From DASQZK01 sp963732905 (GTDB lineage: Bacteria > Bacteroidota > Bacteroidia > Bacteroidales > GCA-2748055), in contig CAVTBM010000004.1 in NCBI GenBank assembly GCA_963732905.1, forward strand, positions 434,001-498,000: DNA of 64,000 nt, given 5' to 3'. Positions 44,191-52,542 of the stretch are shown piece by piece. Every line of letters starts with the position of its first letter. The stretch's first letter is position 1. The notes below the pieces were generated by a model. The model did no database searches. It was not told the origin of the DNA and saw only the letters and a program-made list of their open reading frames with translations. The position numbers and the translations under genes are program-made.

Positions 44191-44329
44191 TCATTTATGG
44201 CATTCCCTGAATTATCATTCGTGCATTCGTGGCTTATTCAGAATTCCATTCCTGAATTAGTGGCCTTCCCTGATATTCCATTAGTGCATTCATTCCTTTT
44301 CATTCGAATTCCTTTCGTGCATTCGCGGC
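44191..44329 (-). repeat. Downstream continuation of the 19-bp repeat array
   Basis: Units in the reverse orientation start at 44215 (TCATTCGTGCATTCGTGGC), 44246 (CCATTCCTGAATTAGTGGC), 44278 and 44311 (CCTTTCGTGCATTCGCGGC), spaced 31-33 bases. A half unit lies at 44191-44201. They are more decayed than the upstream arm. Spacing and orientation match the units upstream of the gene. Confidence 0.85.
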
Positions 44330-44433
44330 AGGAGATGACCTTCAATTTCTATTAGTAGCATGAAAGATATTTCCTCCTTAAGAATTGGCTGTGAACCATC
44401 CCTTCATTTTTTTATCATCACCACTCTTCCATC

Positions 44434-44465
44434 TTTGAAAAGAACCAAAAAAGCTGCTATATTTG
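44434..44465 (+). promoter_or_regulatory. Strong Bacteroidota promoter for tRNA-Arg
   Basis: TTTG at 44434-44437 and TATATTTG at 44458-44465 are separated by 20 bases, matching the -33/-7 consensus of Bacteroidota exactly. The tRNA starts 27 bases further. A small hairpin (CCCGG-N7-CCGGG, about 44470-44486) lies in the leader. Confidence 0.85.
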
Positions 44466-44492
44466 TAGCCCGGTTTTTAGCCGGGATGTAAT

Positions 44493-44564
44493 GGCCTCAT
44501 AGTTCAAGGGATAGAACGGAAGTTTCCTAAACTTCAGATTCAGGTTCGAGTCCTGGTGAGGCTA
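44493..44564 (+). tRNA. tRNA-Arg (anticodon CCT)
   Basis: A 72-base cloverleaf. The acceptor stem is GGCCTCA/TGAGGCT with a G1-U72 pair, followed by T8 A9. The D stem is GTTC/GAAC with loop AAGGGATA. The anticodon stem is GAAGT/ACTTC around loop TTCCTAA, giving anticodon CCT for AGG codons. The T arm is CAGG-TTCGAGT-CCTG. The discriminator base is A. CCA is not encoded, as is common in this phylum. Confidence 0.93.
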
Positions 44565-44583
44565 CAAAATGTTTATCCCTTTA

Positions 44584-44612
44584 AACCAGTTCAAATCTTG
44601 AGCTGGTTTTTT
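44584..44612 (+). terminator. Rho-independent terminator of the tRNA gene
   Basis: AACCAGTTCAA at 44584-44594 pairs with TTGAGCTGGTT at 44598-44608 (one G-T pair, 3-base loop) and runs into TTTTTT. Confidence 0.85.
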
Positions 44613-44802
44613 GTTTTCATAATTTTAACCGCTCAGTATTTCCAGATCCTTCCAATTGCCTGATTCATGGCGAATTTATCTGAATATCAACCTCGAATCC
44701 GGCATTCCAGTTCATCTCCATCACAATGTATATTCCCTTTGAAGGAATGAAACCAAAAATATTATATCTTTATAATGCTTCAAATCAATAAAATAATGCC
44801 TT

Positions 44803-45195
44803 ATGTTTATCAAGCAGTTTTTTATCGCCCTGCCGGTCTTCTTTGCCATTGATATGCTATGGCTGGTATTTATTGCTAAAAAGTTTTATCAGGATCAGAT
44901 CGGATTCTTAATGAAGCCAGACATCAACTGGCCCGCCGCAATAATTTTCTACCTGTTATTCATTGCCGGGCTTGTTCTGTTCGTTATTTCTTCGGCAGTT
45001 GAAAAACATTCGTGGACACATGCTCTTTTATTTGGTGGATTATTCGGACTGATAACCTACGCCACCTATGATTTAACAAATCTCGCAACCCTTAAAGACT
45101 GGCCTTTCACAGTAACTATGGTTGATTTGATCTGGGGTACAGTACTGGCAGCTTCAGTTTCTGTGATCACTTATTTTATTGTAGAAAAATTATAG
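44803..45195 (+). CDS. DUF2177 family membrane protein
   Basis: A 130-residue protein with four membrane spans: FFIALPVFFAIDMLWLVFIAKKFYQDQIG, AAIIFYLLFIAGLVLFVISSAVE, HALLFGGLFGLITYATYDLTNLATLKDWP and VDLIWGTVLAASVSVITYFIVEK. The phrases AIDMLWL, YATYDLTNLATLKDWP and DLIWGT are the DUF2177 signature. Function unknown. It stands alone after the tRNA gene, and a remnant-filled stretch follows. Confidence 0.88.
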   Translation: MFIKQFFIALPVFFAIDMLWLVFIAKKFYQDQIGFLMKPDINWPAAIIFYLLFIAGLVLFVISSAVEKHSWTHALLFGGLFGLITYATYDLTNLATLKDWPFTVTMVDLIWGTVLAASVSVITYFIVEKL

Positions 45196-45346
45196 ATGGT
45201 ATATATCGTCTGGCGTTTTTGGAATCTTTCAAATTGTGAGGTAAAAACTCAGCAAGATCCTTGTTGTAGTCATTATTATATTTCAGATGTCCCACACCCG
45301 GAAGTAATCAGAATAAAGAGAAATATACCCGGAAAACTAAACGGGC

Positions 45347-45445
45347 TTACCTAGTTCCGCTTACATCACCAATGGGAATCAATAATAAATTAAATGCAAG
45401 AGCTGTCAGGGCAAATGTTCCTGGAATTATTTCTGCTTTCTTCAT
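45347..45445 (-). pseudogene. Truncated small membrane-protein N-terminus (fragment)
   Basis: The minus strand reads MKKAEIIPGTFALTALAFNLLLIPIGDVSGTR and stops at 45347, 32 codons. The first ~26 residues look like the start of a short hydrophobic Bacteroidota membrane protein, similar to GldL-related ones, cut off where the rest of the span is expected. It follows the ferritin-like pseudogene by 41 bases in the same direction. Family assignment is tentative; it could equally be a chance frame. Confidence 0.35.
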
Positions 45446-45485
45446 TGTCGCTTGTTTCGTAGAGGTAGTTATATTTTTTATATCA

Positions 45486-45953
45486 TTATAACCAATATTT
45501 TACCATTTGGCACTTCCATTGCCCATAATGTTTAGCAATCTGAACAGCTATTTGATGCGTTGAATAGTCTTTGCCATTTGTAAAATCGGCTATCTCCTGA
45601 TATCTTGGAATTGCGCATCTTTCCCCTTTTAAGTTATGCTCTAAGATTACTTCAATATAAGGGTCAGATGGTTCGTCCTACGAACAATGAGCTAACCTCG
45701 TCCACTCTGTAGGATTTATTACAGGTGTGTCACCTAATTGAATAATTCAATTAACATCTAAAAGAGCATGTCCTAATTCTTGAACAGCATGTAGCAAAAG
45801 TTCAGGTTCTACTTCAGTTCTCATTGGACCTTCCATTAACCTTGCTCCGGCCACGATTGATAATACGCAAGCCATCCTTCTGAAAGTGCTGCATTTAGCA
45901 TTTTAATAAGTTCATTTACATCAACAGATGAAATTAATTCCTTGTTTTCCCAT
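45486..45953 (-). pseudogene. Ferritin-like / Dps-like protein, decayed
   Basis: Read on the minus strand in pieces: MGKQ, then a one-base shift to ELISSVDVNELIKMLNAALSEGWLAYYQSW, then a second shift to GARLMEGPMRTEVEPELLLHAVQELGHALLDVN. An in-frame TGA precedes IIQLGDTPVINPTEWTRLAHCS, and an in-frame TAG precedes DEPSDPYIEVILEHNLKGERCAIPRYQEIADFTNGKDYSTHQIAVQIAKHYGQ. These segments carry ferroxidase-type helices (E...GH, ILEHNLKGE...YQEI) of the ferritin/Dps-like family. The helical C-terminal end is missing. Two frameshifts plus two stops leave no doubt that the gene is dead. It lies 32 bases after katG, as expected for a third operon gene. Confidence 0.85.
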
Positions 45954-45984
45954 AGTGTTTTATTTCAATTGTTTTTTACTAAAA

Positions 45985-48192
45985 TCAAACCAAATCAAAA
46001 CGGTCAAGGTTCATTACTTTGTTCCATGCTTCCACAAAATCGGTTACAAATTTATCCTGAGCATCTGAACTTCCGTAAACCTCGGCAAGGGCTCTTAGCT
46101 CCGAGTTTGAACCAAAGATAAGGTCGGCACGGCTTGCAGTCCATTTTACTTCGCCTGTTTTGCGGTCGCGACCAGTAAATGTTTCTTTGTCTTCAGAATC
46201 AGGCACCCAAACCGTAGCCATGTCGAGAAGATTTACAAAGAAATCGGTGGTAAGAACTTCAATACGTTTAGTGAAAACACCATGCTTAGAATTGTCAAAA
46301 TTTGTGTTCAATACACGCATTCCGCCAATAAGAACAGTCATTTCAGGAGCTGTTAATGTGAGTAATTGTGCTTTATCAATCAACAACTCTTCGGTTGATA
46401 CTTTATATTTTGTTTTCAAATAATTTCGGAATCCATCGGCAACAGGTTCCAATACTTTGAAGGATTCCAAATCGGTTTGCTCCTGTGAAGCATCCATGCG
46501 CCCCGGAGCGAAAGGAACTGTTACAACAGAACCTGCATCTTTAGCTGCTTTTTCAACACCTGCACAGCCTGCCAAAACAACAAGGTCGGCAAGTGATACT
46601 TTTTTGCCTTTATTTTGTAAGTTGTTAAATTCCTTTTGAATGGCTTTCAACTTATCTAAAACCTTTGCCAACTGAGCAGGGTTGTTAACAGCCCAGTCTT
46701 TTTGAGGAGCAAGACGAATGCGTCCACCATTGGCGCCTCCACGCTTATCTGAACCTCGGAAAGTTGAAGCCGAAGCCCATGCTGTTGAAACCAATTGAGA
46801 AACAGAAAGCCCTGATTTTAATATTTTGACTTTTAGTTCGGCAATATCTTTCTCGTCAATCAACGGATGGTTAACGGCTGGAATTGGGTCTTGCCAAATA
46901 AGTTCTTCTTTTGGTACTTCTGAGCCTAAATAACGTGAACATGGACCCATATCGCGATGTGTCAGTTTAAACCATGCACGGGCAAAAGCATCTGCAAATT
47001 CAAGAGGATGTTCATAAAAGCGTCTCGAAATTTTTTCATAAACCGGGTCGAAGCGTAAAGAAAGATCGGTTGTAAGCATGGTTGGTGCCTGTTTTTTAGA
47101 TGCATCGTGGGCATCCGGTATTACATTACCGGCGTTTTTTGCAACCCACTGATTTGCTCCAGCAGGGCTTTTTGTGAGTTCCCATTCGTATTTAAAAAGA
47201 TTTTCGAAGAAGTAATAACTCCATTTGGCTGGCGTTTGCGTCCAAGTTACTTCCAAACCACTGGAGATAGTATCGCTACCTTTACCTGAACCAAACTTGC
47301 TTTTCCATCCCAGACCTTGTTCTTCAATGTCCGCAGCTTCGGGAACAGGCCCAACAAGTGCGGCATCTCCGGCTCCGTGACTTTTGCCAAACGTATGCCC
47401 GCCAGCAATAAGTGCTACAGTTTCTTCATCGTTCATAGCCATACGGGCAAATGTGTCGCGAATATCTTTAGCAGCCGCAACAGGGTCGGGATTTCCGCCC
47501 GGTCCTTCAGGATTTACATAGATTAGCCCCATTTGAATGGCAGCGAGTGGATTATCTACTTCGGTTTTATCCAGGTTACGTTCATCATTGTCTAACCATT
47601 TGGTTTCTGAGCCCCAATACACATCTTCTTCAGGTTCCCATACATCTTCACGTCCACCTGCAAATCCAAAGGTTTTAAAACCCATTGATTCTAAGGCTAC
47701 ATTTCCTGTAAGTATCATGAGGTCCGCCCATGATATTTTTTTCCCATATTTTTGTTTGATTGGCCACAGTAATCTGCGAGCTTTATCGAGGTTTACATTA
47801 TCAGGCCAACTGTTAAGAGGTGCAAAACGTTGTTGTCCGCCCCCGGCACCGCCTCGGCCATCACCTATGCGGTATGTGCCTGCACTGTGCCATGCCATTC
47901 GGATGAAAAACGGCCCGTAATGTCCAAAATCTGCCGGCCACCAATCTTGTGAGTCAGTCATCAACTTGTGAAGGTCTTTTTTGATGGCTTGCAAATCGAG
48001 ACTTTTAAATTCTTTTGCATAATCAAACTCTTTGCCCATGGGGTTAGATTTTGAGGAGTGCTGACGAAGAATGTTCAGCTTTAACTGATTTGGCCACCAA
48101 TCACGGTTTTTTGTCCCGCTACTGCCAACAATATGTTTACCGGTTGCTCCTGTTACCGGACATTTACTTATATTTTCTGAATCATGTTCCAT
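45985..48192 (-). CDS. katG: Catalase-peroxidase
   Basis: A 735-residue bifunctional heme enzyme that removes H2O2. The distal site is IRMAWHSAGTYRIGDGRGG (Arg, Trp, His). Partners of the Met-Tyr-Trp cross-link are present: Trp in MAWHSAG, Tyr in QMGLIYVNPEGPGG and Met in FARMAMNDEETVALIAGGHTFGKSHGAG, the last also holding the proximal His. The second, non-catalytic half (VSTAWASASTFRGSDKRGGANGGRIRLAPQKDW) is complete. Base composition is visibly more AT-rich than in neighbouring genes, which suggests transfer. It is 23 bases downstream of a PerR-like regulator, so regulation by that protein is likely. Confidence 0.97.
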   Translation of the reverse strand: MEHDSENISKCPVTGATGKHIVGSSGTKNRDWWPNQLKLNILRQHSSKSNPMGKEFDYAKEFKSLDLQAIKKDLHKLMTDSQDWWPADFGHYGPFFIRMAWHSAGTYRIGDGRGGAGGGQQRFAPLNSWPDNVNLDKARRLLWPIKQKYGKKISWADLMILTGNVALESMGFKTFGFAGGREDVWEPEEDVYWGSETKWLDNDERNLDKTEVDNPLAAIQMGLIYVNPEGPGGNPDPVAAAKDIRDTFARMAMNDEETVALIAGGHTFGKSHGAGDAALVGPVPEAADIEEQGLGWKSKFGSGKGSDTISSGLEVTWTQTPAKWSYYFFENLFKYEWELTKSPAGANQWVAKNAGNVIPDAHDASKKQAPTMLTTDLSLRFDPVYEKISRRFYEHPLEFADAFARAWFKLTHRDMGPCSRYLGSEVPKEELIWQDPIPAVNHPLIDEKDIAELKVKILKSGLSVSQLVSTAWASASTFRGSDKRGGANGGRIRLAPQKDWAVNNPAQLAKVLDKLKAIQKEFNNLQNKGKKVSLADLVVLAGCAGVEKAAKDAGSVVTVPFAPGRMDASQEQTDLESFKVLEPVADGFRNYLKTKYKVSTEELLIDKAQLLTLTAPEMTVLIGGMRVLNTNFDNSKHGVFTKRIEVLTTDFFVNLLDMATVWVPDSEDKETFTGRDRKTGEVKWTASRADLIFGSNSELRALAEVYGSSDAQDKFVTDFVEAWNKVMNLDRFDLV

Positions 48193-48215
48193 AATACTTA
48201 ATTTTAAGTTAATTT

Positions 48216-48635
48216 TTAATTCTTGTCAAATGTTCCTTTTATCTGAAGTACAATATCTTCAATTTTAAATCCAGATATTTTCTTTCTTTTAAAATATTCT
48301 TCAATCACCGTATCTAATTCATCATCAATGTAATCTTCAATTCTATCACTTTCGGAACAATAGAGATGATGATGTTTTTCCATAATCGCATCATATCTCA
48401 TAATATCCCTATCCGTTTTCACTTTTTTAATGATTTCATTTTCTACCATTATATCGAGAACTTTATAAACTGTAGCAGTCGCAATATTGGGATGGTTTTT
48501 TCTTATAAAGTCAATTATATTCTCAGCCGTGGGGTGATTATTAAGTTTAATAATAGCTTCCAATATAGCAACTCTTTGAGGTGTGATTTTCAGTCCCTTT
48601 TCAACCAGTTTATTTGTAATTTCTGAAATTTTCAT
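48216..48635 (-). CDS. Fur-family peroxide regulator (PerR-like)
   Basis: A 139-residue Fur-family protein. The winged-helix part has LKITPQRVAILEAIIKLNNHPTAENIIDFIRKNHPNIATATVYKVLDIMVENEII. Metal ligands are His34 in NNHPTAE and the cluster MRYDAIMEKHHHLYC with the downstream Asp of IEDYID, the layout of the regulatory Fe/Mn site of PerR. It has only one Cys, so the usual Cys4 structural zinc site is absent. Position directly before katG and a dead ferritin-like gene supports a peroxide-stress role. The DNA is strikingly AT-rich. A TATTTTTG element lies just upstream on the minus strand (48650-48657). Confidence 0.9.
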   Translation of the reverse strand: MKISEITNKLVEKGLKITPQRVAILEAIIKLNNHPTAENIIDFIRKNHPNIATATVYKVLDIMVENEIIKKVKTDRDIMRYDAIMEKHHHLYCSESDRIEDYIDDELDTVIEEYFKRKKISGFKIEDIVLQIKGTFDKN

Positions 48636-48649
48636 CGCTTTTATTTATC

Positions 48650-48657
48650 CAAAAATA
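48650..48657 (-). promoter_or_regulatory. Candidate promoter element for the perR-like/katG unit
   Basis: The plus strand reads CAAAAATA, i.e. TATTTTTG on the minus strand. It is only 15 bases from the start codon, so a nearly leaderless transcript would result; an alternative further upstream is possible. Confidence 0.3.
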
Positions 48658-49166
48658 ACTATTCTCTTTTAATATTTATTCCATTTTATGATTTTTTTGT
48701 ATATTTTTATCTCTTGGTGAGGATCATGGATGAAACGAAAGTTGCGGCAACTACGGACCTTACAGGTTTCGAAAACCTGTCAGGTTTGGAGCAAAGTCTA
48801 CAACTTTTTGGATATGCCTTTCTCTCTTTTTAATTTTTTACGGCAGGCGGGACCTTGTCATGAAAACAATCCGTCATTAAGTATACATCATCGGGGTTGC
48901 AGATCGGCAGGACTGCATAAAACAAATTAAAATACTTCCTGATTCCTGAAATATGGGATGGGAGAAGCTTCATTTGCAATAATTTTCATTATTATTGGTG
49001 ATGAAAAAACAGGATTCTTGTGGGAACGATCTGTGAATCAACTCCGGTTAAACATCACTGAGGGTAATACCGTCAGAGAAAGAAGAGACAAACCGGAATC
49101 CTCTTATTCATTTTTTTGTGAGAGTCGATTTTGTAAAATTAGTATGAAAACCTAAACGAATTTCTT
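48658..49166. other. Gene-free region with a palindromic repeat
   Basis: About 510 bases without a convincing gene. The only strong structure is the inverted repeat at 48757-48785. An open frame 48958-49155 has no protein features. Sequence near 48720-48745 (GTTGCGGCAACT) is also palindromic. Confidence 0.45.
48757..48785. repeat. REP-like imperfect palindrome
   Basis: ACCTTACAGGTTT and AAACCTGTCAGGT flank a 3-base loop: 12 of 13 positions pair. It resembles short palindromes scattered between genes in Bacteroidota. No T-run follows, so it is unlikely to be a simple terminator. Confidence 0.6.
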
Positions 49167-49808
49167 TTGAAAAAGCTGTCCACCCGGATCAAAAAACATT
49201 ATCTGCCGCTCCTCATTCTCTCCTTCATCACCACCGTGATCTTCCATTATACCTGGAGCAACCTGCAAACGATACCATTTATTACCCGCACCACAGGATA
49301 CATTGGATTATTTCTTATCGGTTTTACATTGATCATTGGCCCGGTAAACCTGATATTGAAACAACGAAACCCAATTTCCTCCTATTTCAGACGGGATGTA
49401 GGGATCTTCGGGGGAAGTATGGCTGTCATTCATTCTGTTGTCGGTCTTTTTGTTCATCTCAAAGGACAGATGTTGAAGTACTTTTTAGATAAAACGGCTG
49501 AGGGTTATGGCCTTAAATTTGATGATTTTCGCCTGGCAAACTATACCGGGTTAATTGCCGCCCTGCTAATTATCGGCCTGCTTATTACTTCAAATGACCT
49601 TGCCGTCAGAAAACTAACCCTTGGAAAATGGAAAAACTTTCAGCGGATGGCCTATATCGTATTCCTCCTGATCATAACTCATGCTGTTTTTTATAAGCTG
49701 GTATCTCAAACCATAAATGAAGTCTTCTATCTCTACCTCCCGTTCATCATTTTGATCCTGGCATTTCAGATGGCCGGAATAACTATAAGGATAAAACATA
49801 ACCGGTGA
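49167..49808 (+). CDS. Ferric-reductase-like transmembrane protein
   Basis: A 213-residue membrane protein with about five or six spans. The phrases TTGYIGLFLIGFTLIIGPVNLIL, RRDVGIFGGSMAVIHSVVGLFVHL and LTLGKWKNFQRMAYIVFLLIITHAVFYK carry the paired His residues of the heme-binding ferric reductase-like domain (PF01794, MsrQ/YedZ-related). It may bind two hemes and pass electrons across the inner membrane. The start is TTG at 49167. No partner reductase (such as MsrP) lies beside it. Confidence 0.8.
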   Translation: MKKLSTRIKKHYLPLLILSFITTVIFHYTWSNLQTIPFITRTTGYIGLFLIGFTLIIGPVNLILKQRNPISSYFRRDVGIFGGSMAVIHSVVGLFVHLKGQMLKYFLDKTAEGYGLKFDDFRLANYTGLIAALLIIGLLITSNDLAVRKLTLGKWKNFQRMAYIVFLLIITHAVFYKLVSQTINEVFYLYLPFIILILAFQMAGITIRIKHNR

Positions 49809-49907
49809 TCTGAAATTCAAATCTCAAGGTCCTGGGTTTGTTGTGAATAATCTGCTAAATTTATTGCCTGGAATCATTTATTAAAGTGGAATTAATCTAT
49901 CCTGTGC

Positions 49908-52520
49908 ATGCTGAAAAAAACTTTCGCCGGCATTCTTTTATCTATCCTGTTCTTTTTCCTGCCGGCCTGTAAACACCTCAATTCAGGAACTATAACCTTC
50001 CCTTATTCCCAGTGGACCGTGGGCACGAGTGGCGAAACCACCTGGTATTATACCTGCAGTCCGACATGCAATAATTCGTTCATTGCAGTGCCTGAAAAGG
50101 CCAACCGCCTTAAATGGTATTATTCCCTGCTGGTGTTTCGTGATACGGTCCGCTCAAATATCGCGAAAGTTACACCGGATATCAGGTGTACCTTTAATAG
50201 GAAGACTCCTGCCTTTATTCATTTTGATGAGATCGGCTATGATCTTGATCTTAAACCGGGTGAAGTCATTCACATAGATGGAAAGACGAAGAATCCAAGA
50301 GCAGCATTCAAAGTGTATTTCGATTTTTATCTCAAAACCAAAGGTGAGGAAAAAAGTTATGTCATCCGGCGGCAGATCAATGCTTCAGATAGTCTTGAGA
50401 TCCCTTCCGGTAATAACTGGGCAGAATTCGGAAAAACCATAAAAGTACCATCCTTTCCCGGCGACAGTTTTGCCGTTACCCCTATCCTTCGCCTGATATC
50501 TGAACAGCCCCTTCCCGAAAAAAAGGTGTTTGTAAGAGATGTCCTTCTCAGTGTGCCGGAATCTGAACACAGACTGGAATTATCCCGGAGAATTGAAGCC
50601 TATATTAAACAACAGGGAGAGCATAACGCTTTGCGCATTCCTGATCCTTTATCCTGGACGAATCAAAACTTCGTAATGGGCTTTGCCTTTATCTGGGATA
50701 CAGATTTCTGGGATCCGGTGAATGGAAAATATACCGTGGATGCATTTTGCCGGAAACGGGAAAAAGCTTTCGGCGGACTTCAATCGGTGGTGATCTGGCA
50801 CAGTTATCCCAACCTTGGTATTGACGAAAAAAACCAGTTTGACTTCTTCCGGGCAATGCCGGGTGGCCTTGACGGATTAAAAAATGTTGTGTCTGATTTT
50901 CACCATAACCATGTCAGGGTTTTCCTTACTTATAATCCCTGGGATCTTGATACCCGTCGGCCGGAACATAATGATTTTAAAGAGCTGGCTTCCGTTCTGT
51001 CCTATTGCAATGCCGACGGCATTTATCTCGACACCTGGAAATCTTCCAAAGGGGTCATCTCGGTATTTGACACCGAAAACTCGATTCGTGATGAAGTAAG
51101 TAAACTTGGTAAGTCGGTTGCCTTCACCACCGAGATCCTGCCGCAGTTTAAAGATCTGATAGGCAAAGATGCCCTGACCAGTTCCTGGGGACAGGAAATT
51201 CATCCTTTCCACTACACCGACCTCTCCATGATCAAATGGATCATGCCATCGCATAAACAGTATTTCATAAGCCGCATGGCGAAAGACCGCAAGCAGATGA
51301 TGGCCCATGCATGGATCAATGGCCAGGGAATACAGATCTGGGAGGATATCTTTGGTACGATGAATCCCTGGAATGCGAAGGACAGAAAAGCATTGAGAAA
51401 AATGAATGCCATATGGCAGGCTTACGGTGATCTTTACCTTACAGATAACTGGCAACCATTCATTTCTGTCGTCAACCCGAATGTAGTGGCAAGTTCATGG
51501 ATTTCAGACGGTCTGACAATCTATAATTTTGTGGATACAACCCTGAATGAAAGCCGGGTCATCCTTGAAGTTCCGGATAATGACCATATTAAATATTTCG
51601 ATATATGGAACGGAATTGGTTTGACACCTGTTCGTGATCACGACAAATATTATATTAATCTGACAATTAAGGATTTTTCATGTGTTATTGCAACTAAAGA
51701 TGAATCTGAAAAACTGACTGCTTTACTGGATAAGCAGAGAAAGGAAACAGTTGCACCACTGCCCGCCGTGGATGAGCATGTAATGGAACTATCGCTGAAA
51801 GATCCGGTAATGTTTCATTACGGAATTCATAAAAATGAAAGCTTCCATCCTGCATTACTGCATGTCAAAGGCGGCCCCGACACTTTTATATGCCAACATA
51901 TCTGGCGGGAAGGGGAATGTTACCCCAACGAAAATGCAGCAAACAACCATAAACTGGTAACCAGGTTTGAAAACGGGGCTCTGCGTATCATTCACACGGA
52001 TTATGAAAACCTGGAAGATTTCAGTATCATGCCCCGCATTGTGACCAACGGTGAATTCGAACAATTCCTCAAAGCAACCGGCTATAAACCCCGGTTTCCG
52101 GAAAATTTCCTGAATCACTGGCATGGCAGCACCTGTCCACCGGACATAAAAAACGATCCGGTAGTTTACGTTAGCCTCGAAGATGCCAGGGCCTTTGCCC
52201 AATGGGCCTGCATGCAGCTTCCCACCGAATGGGAATGGCAGGCCGCGGCAGAACAGTACAGGGATAAGTTCATCTTTAACGAAGTCTTCGAATGGAATGA
52301 GAGCGAGCGCTATGACGGTCATAATCGTTTTGTCACACTCAGGGGTGGATGCAGCCGTTGGACGTTACCCAGCTCCTGGTGGTACTTCCCGGGTGCTCCT
52401 GGCGGGACCATCAATGGAGGAGCTCAGAAGGATGATTCGCACGTAAAATATTTCCTGATGTATCCCGGACTGGACCGTGCCTCCACACTGGGATTCAGGG
52501 TCATGAAAAACCACAAATAA
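49908..52520 (+). CDS. Lipoprotein with a TIM-barrel glycosidase-like domain and a C-terminal SUMF1-type domain
   Basis: An 870-residue protein with lipobox signal MLKKTFAGILLSILFFFLPAC (Cys21). Residues ~40-230 are a beta-rich, carbohydrate-binding-like module. Residues ~245-560 look like a (beta/alpha)8 barrel: FVMGFAFIWDTDFWDP, SVVIWHSYPNLG, VRVFLTYNPWDLDTRR, NADGIYLDTWKSS and SVAFTTEILPQF, the last two placed like catalytic acid strands. The final ~165 residues show SUMF1 features: VTNGEFEQFLKATGYKP, VVYVSLEDARAFAQWACMQLPTEWEWQAA, RFVTLRGGCSRW and LGFRVMKN. I do not recognise the exact glycosidase family. It forms a unit with the next gene (22-base gap). Confidence 0.75.
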   Translation: MLKKTFAGILLSILFFFLPACKHLNSGTITFPYSQWTVGTSGETTWYYTCSPTCNNSFIAVPEKANRLKWYYSLLVFRDTVRSNIAKVTPDIRCTFNRKTPAFIHFDEIGYDLDLKPGEVIHIDGKTKNPRAAFKVYFDFYLKTKGEEKSYVIRRQINASDSLEIPSGNNWAEFGKTIKVPSFPGDSFAVTPILRLISEQPLPEKKVFVRDVLLSVPESEHRLELSRRIEAYIKQQGEHNALRIPDPLSWTNQNFVMGFAFIWDTDFWDPVNGKYTVDAFCRKREKAFGGLQSVVIWHSYPNLGIDEKNQFDFFRAMPGGLDGLKNVVSDFHHNHVRVFLTYNPWDLDTRRPEHNDFKELASVLSYCNADGIYLDTWKSSKGVISVFDTENSIRDEVSKLGKSVAFTTEILPQFKDLIGKDALTSSWGQEIHPFHYTDLSMIKWIMPSHKQYFISRMAKDRKQMMAHAWINGQGIQIWEDIFGTMNPWNAKDRKALRKMNAIWQAYGDLYLTDNWQPFISVVNPNVVASSWISDGLTIYNFVDTTLNESRVILEVPDNDHIKYFDIWNGIGLTPVRDHDKYYINLTIKDFSCVIATKDESEKLTALLDKQRKETVAPLPAVDEHVMELSLKDPVMFHYGIHKNESFHPALLHVKGGPDTFICQHIWREGECYPNENAANNHKLVTRFENGALRIIHTDYENLEDFSIMPRIVTNGEFEQFLKATGYKPRFPENFLNHWHGSTCPPDIKNDPVVYVSLEDARAFAQWACMQLPTEWEWQAAAEQYRDKFIFNEVFEWNESERYDGHNRFVTLRGGCSRWTLPSSWWYFPGAPGGTINGGAQKDDSHVKYFLMYPGLDRASTLGFRVMKNHK

Positions 52521-52542
52521 AAAGTAACCAAATACCGCCATC

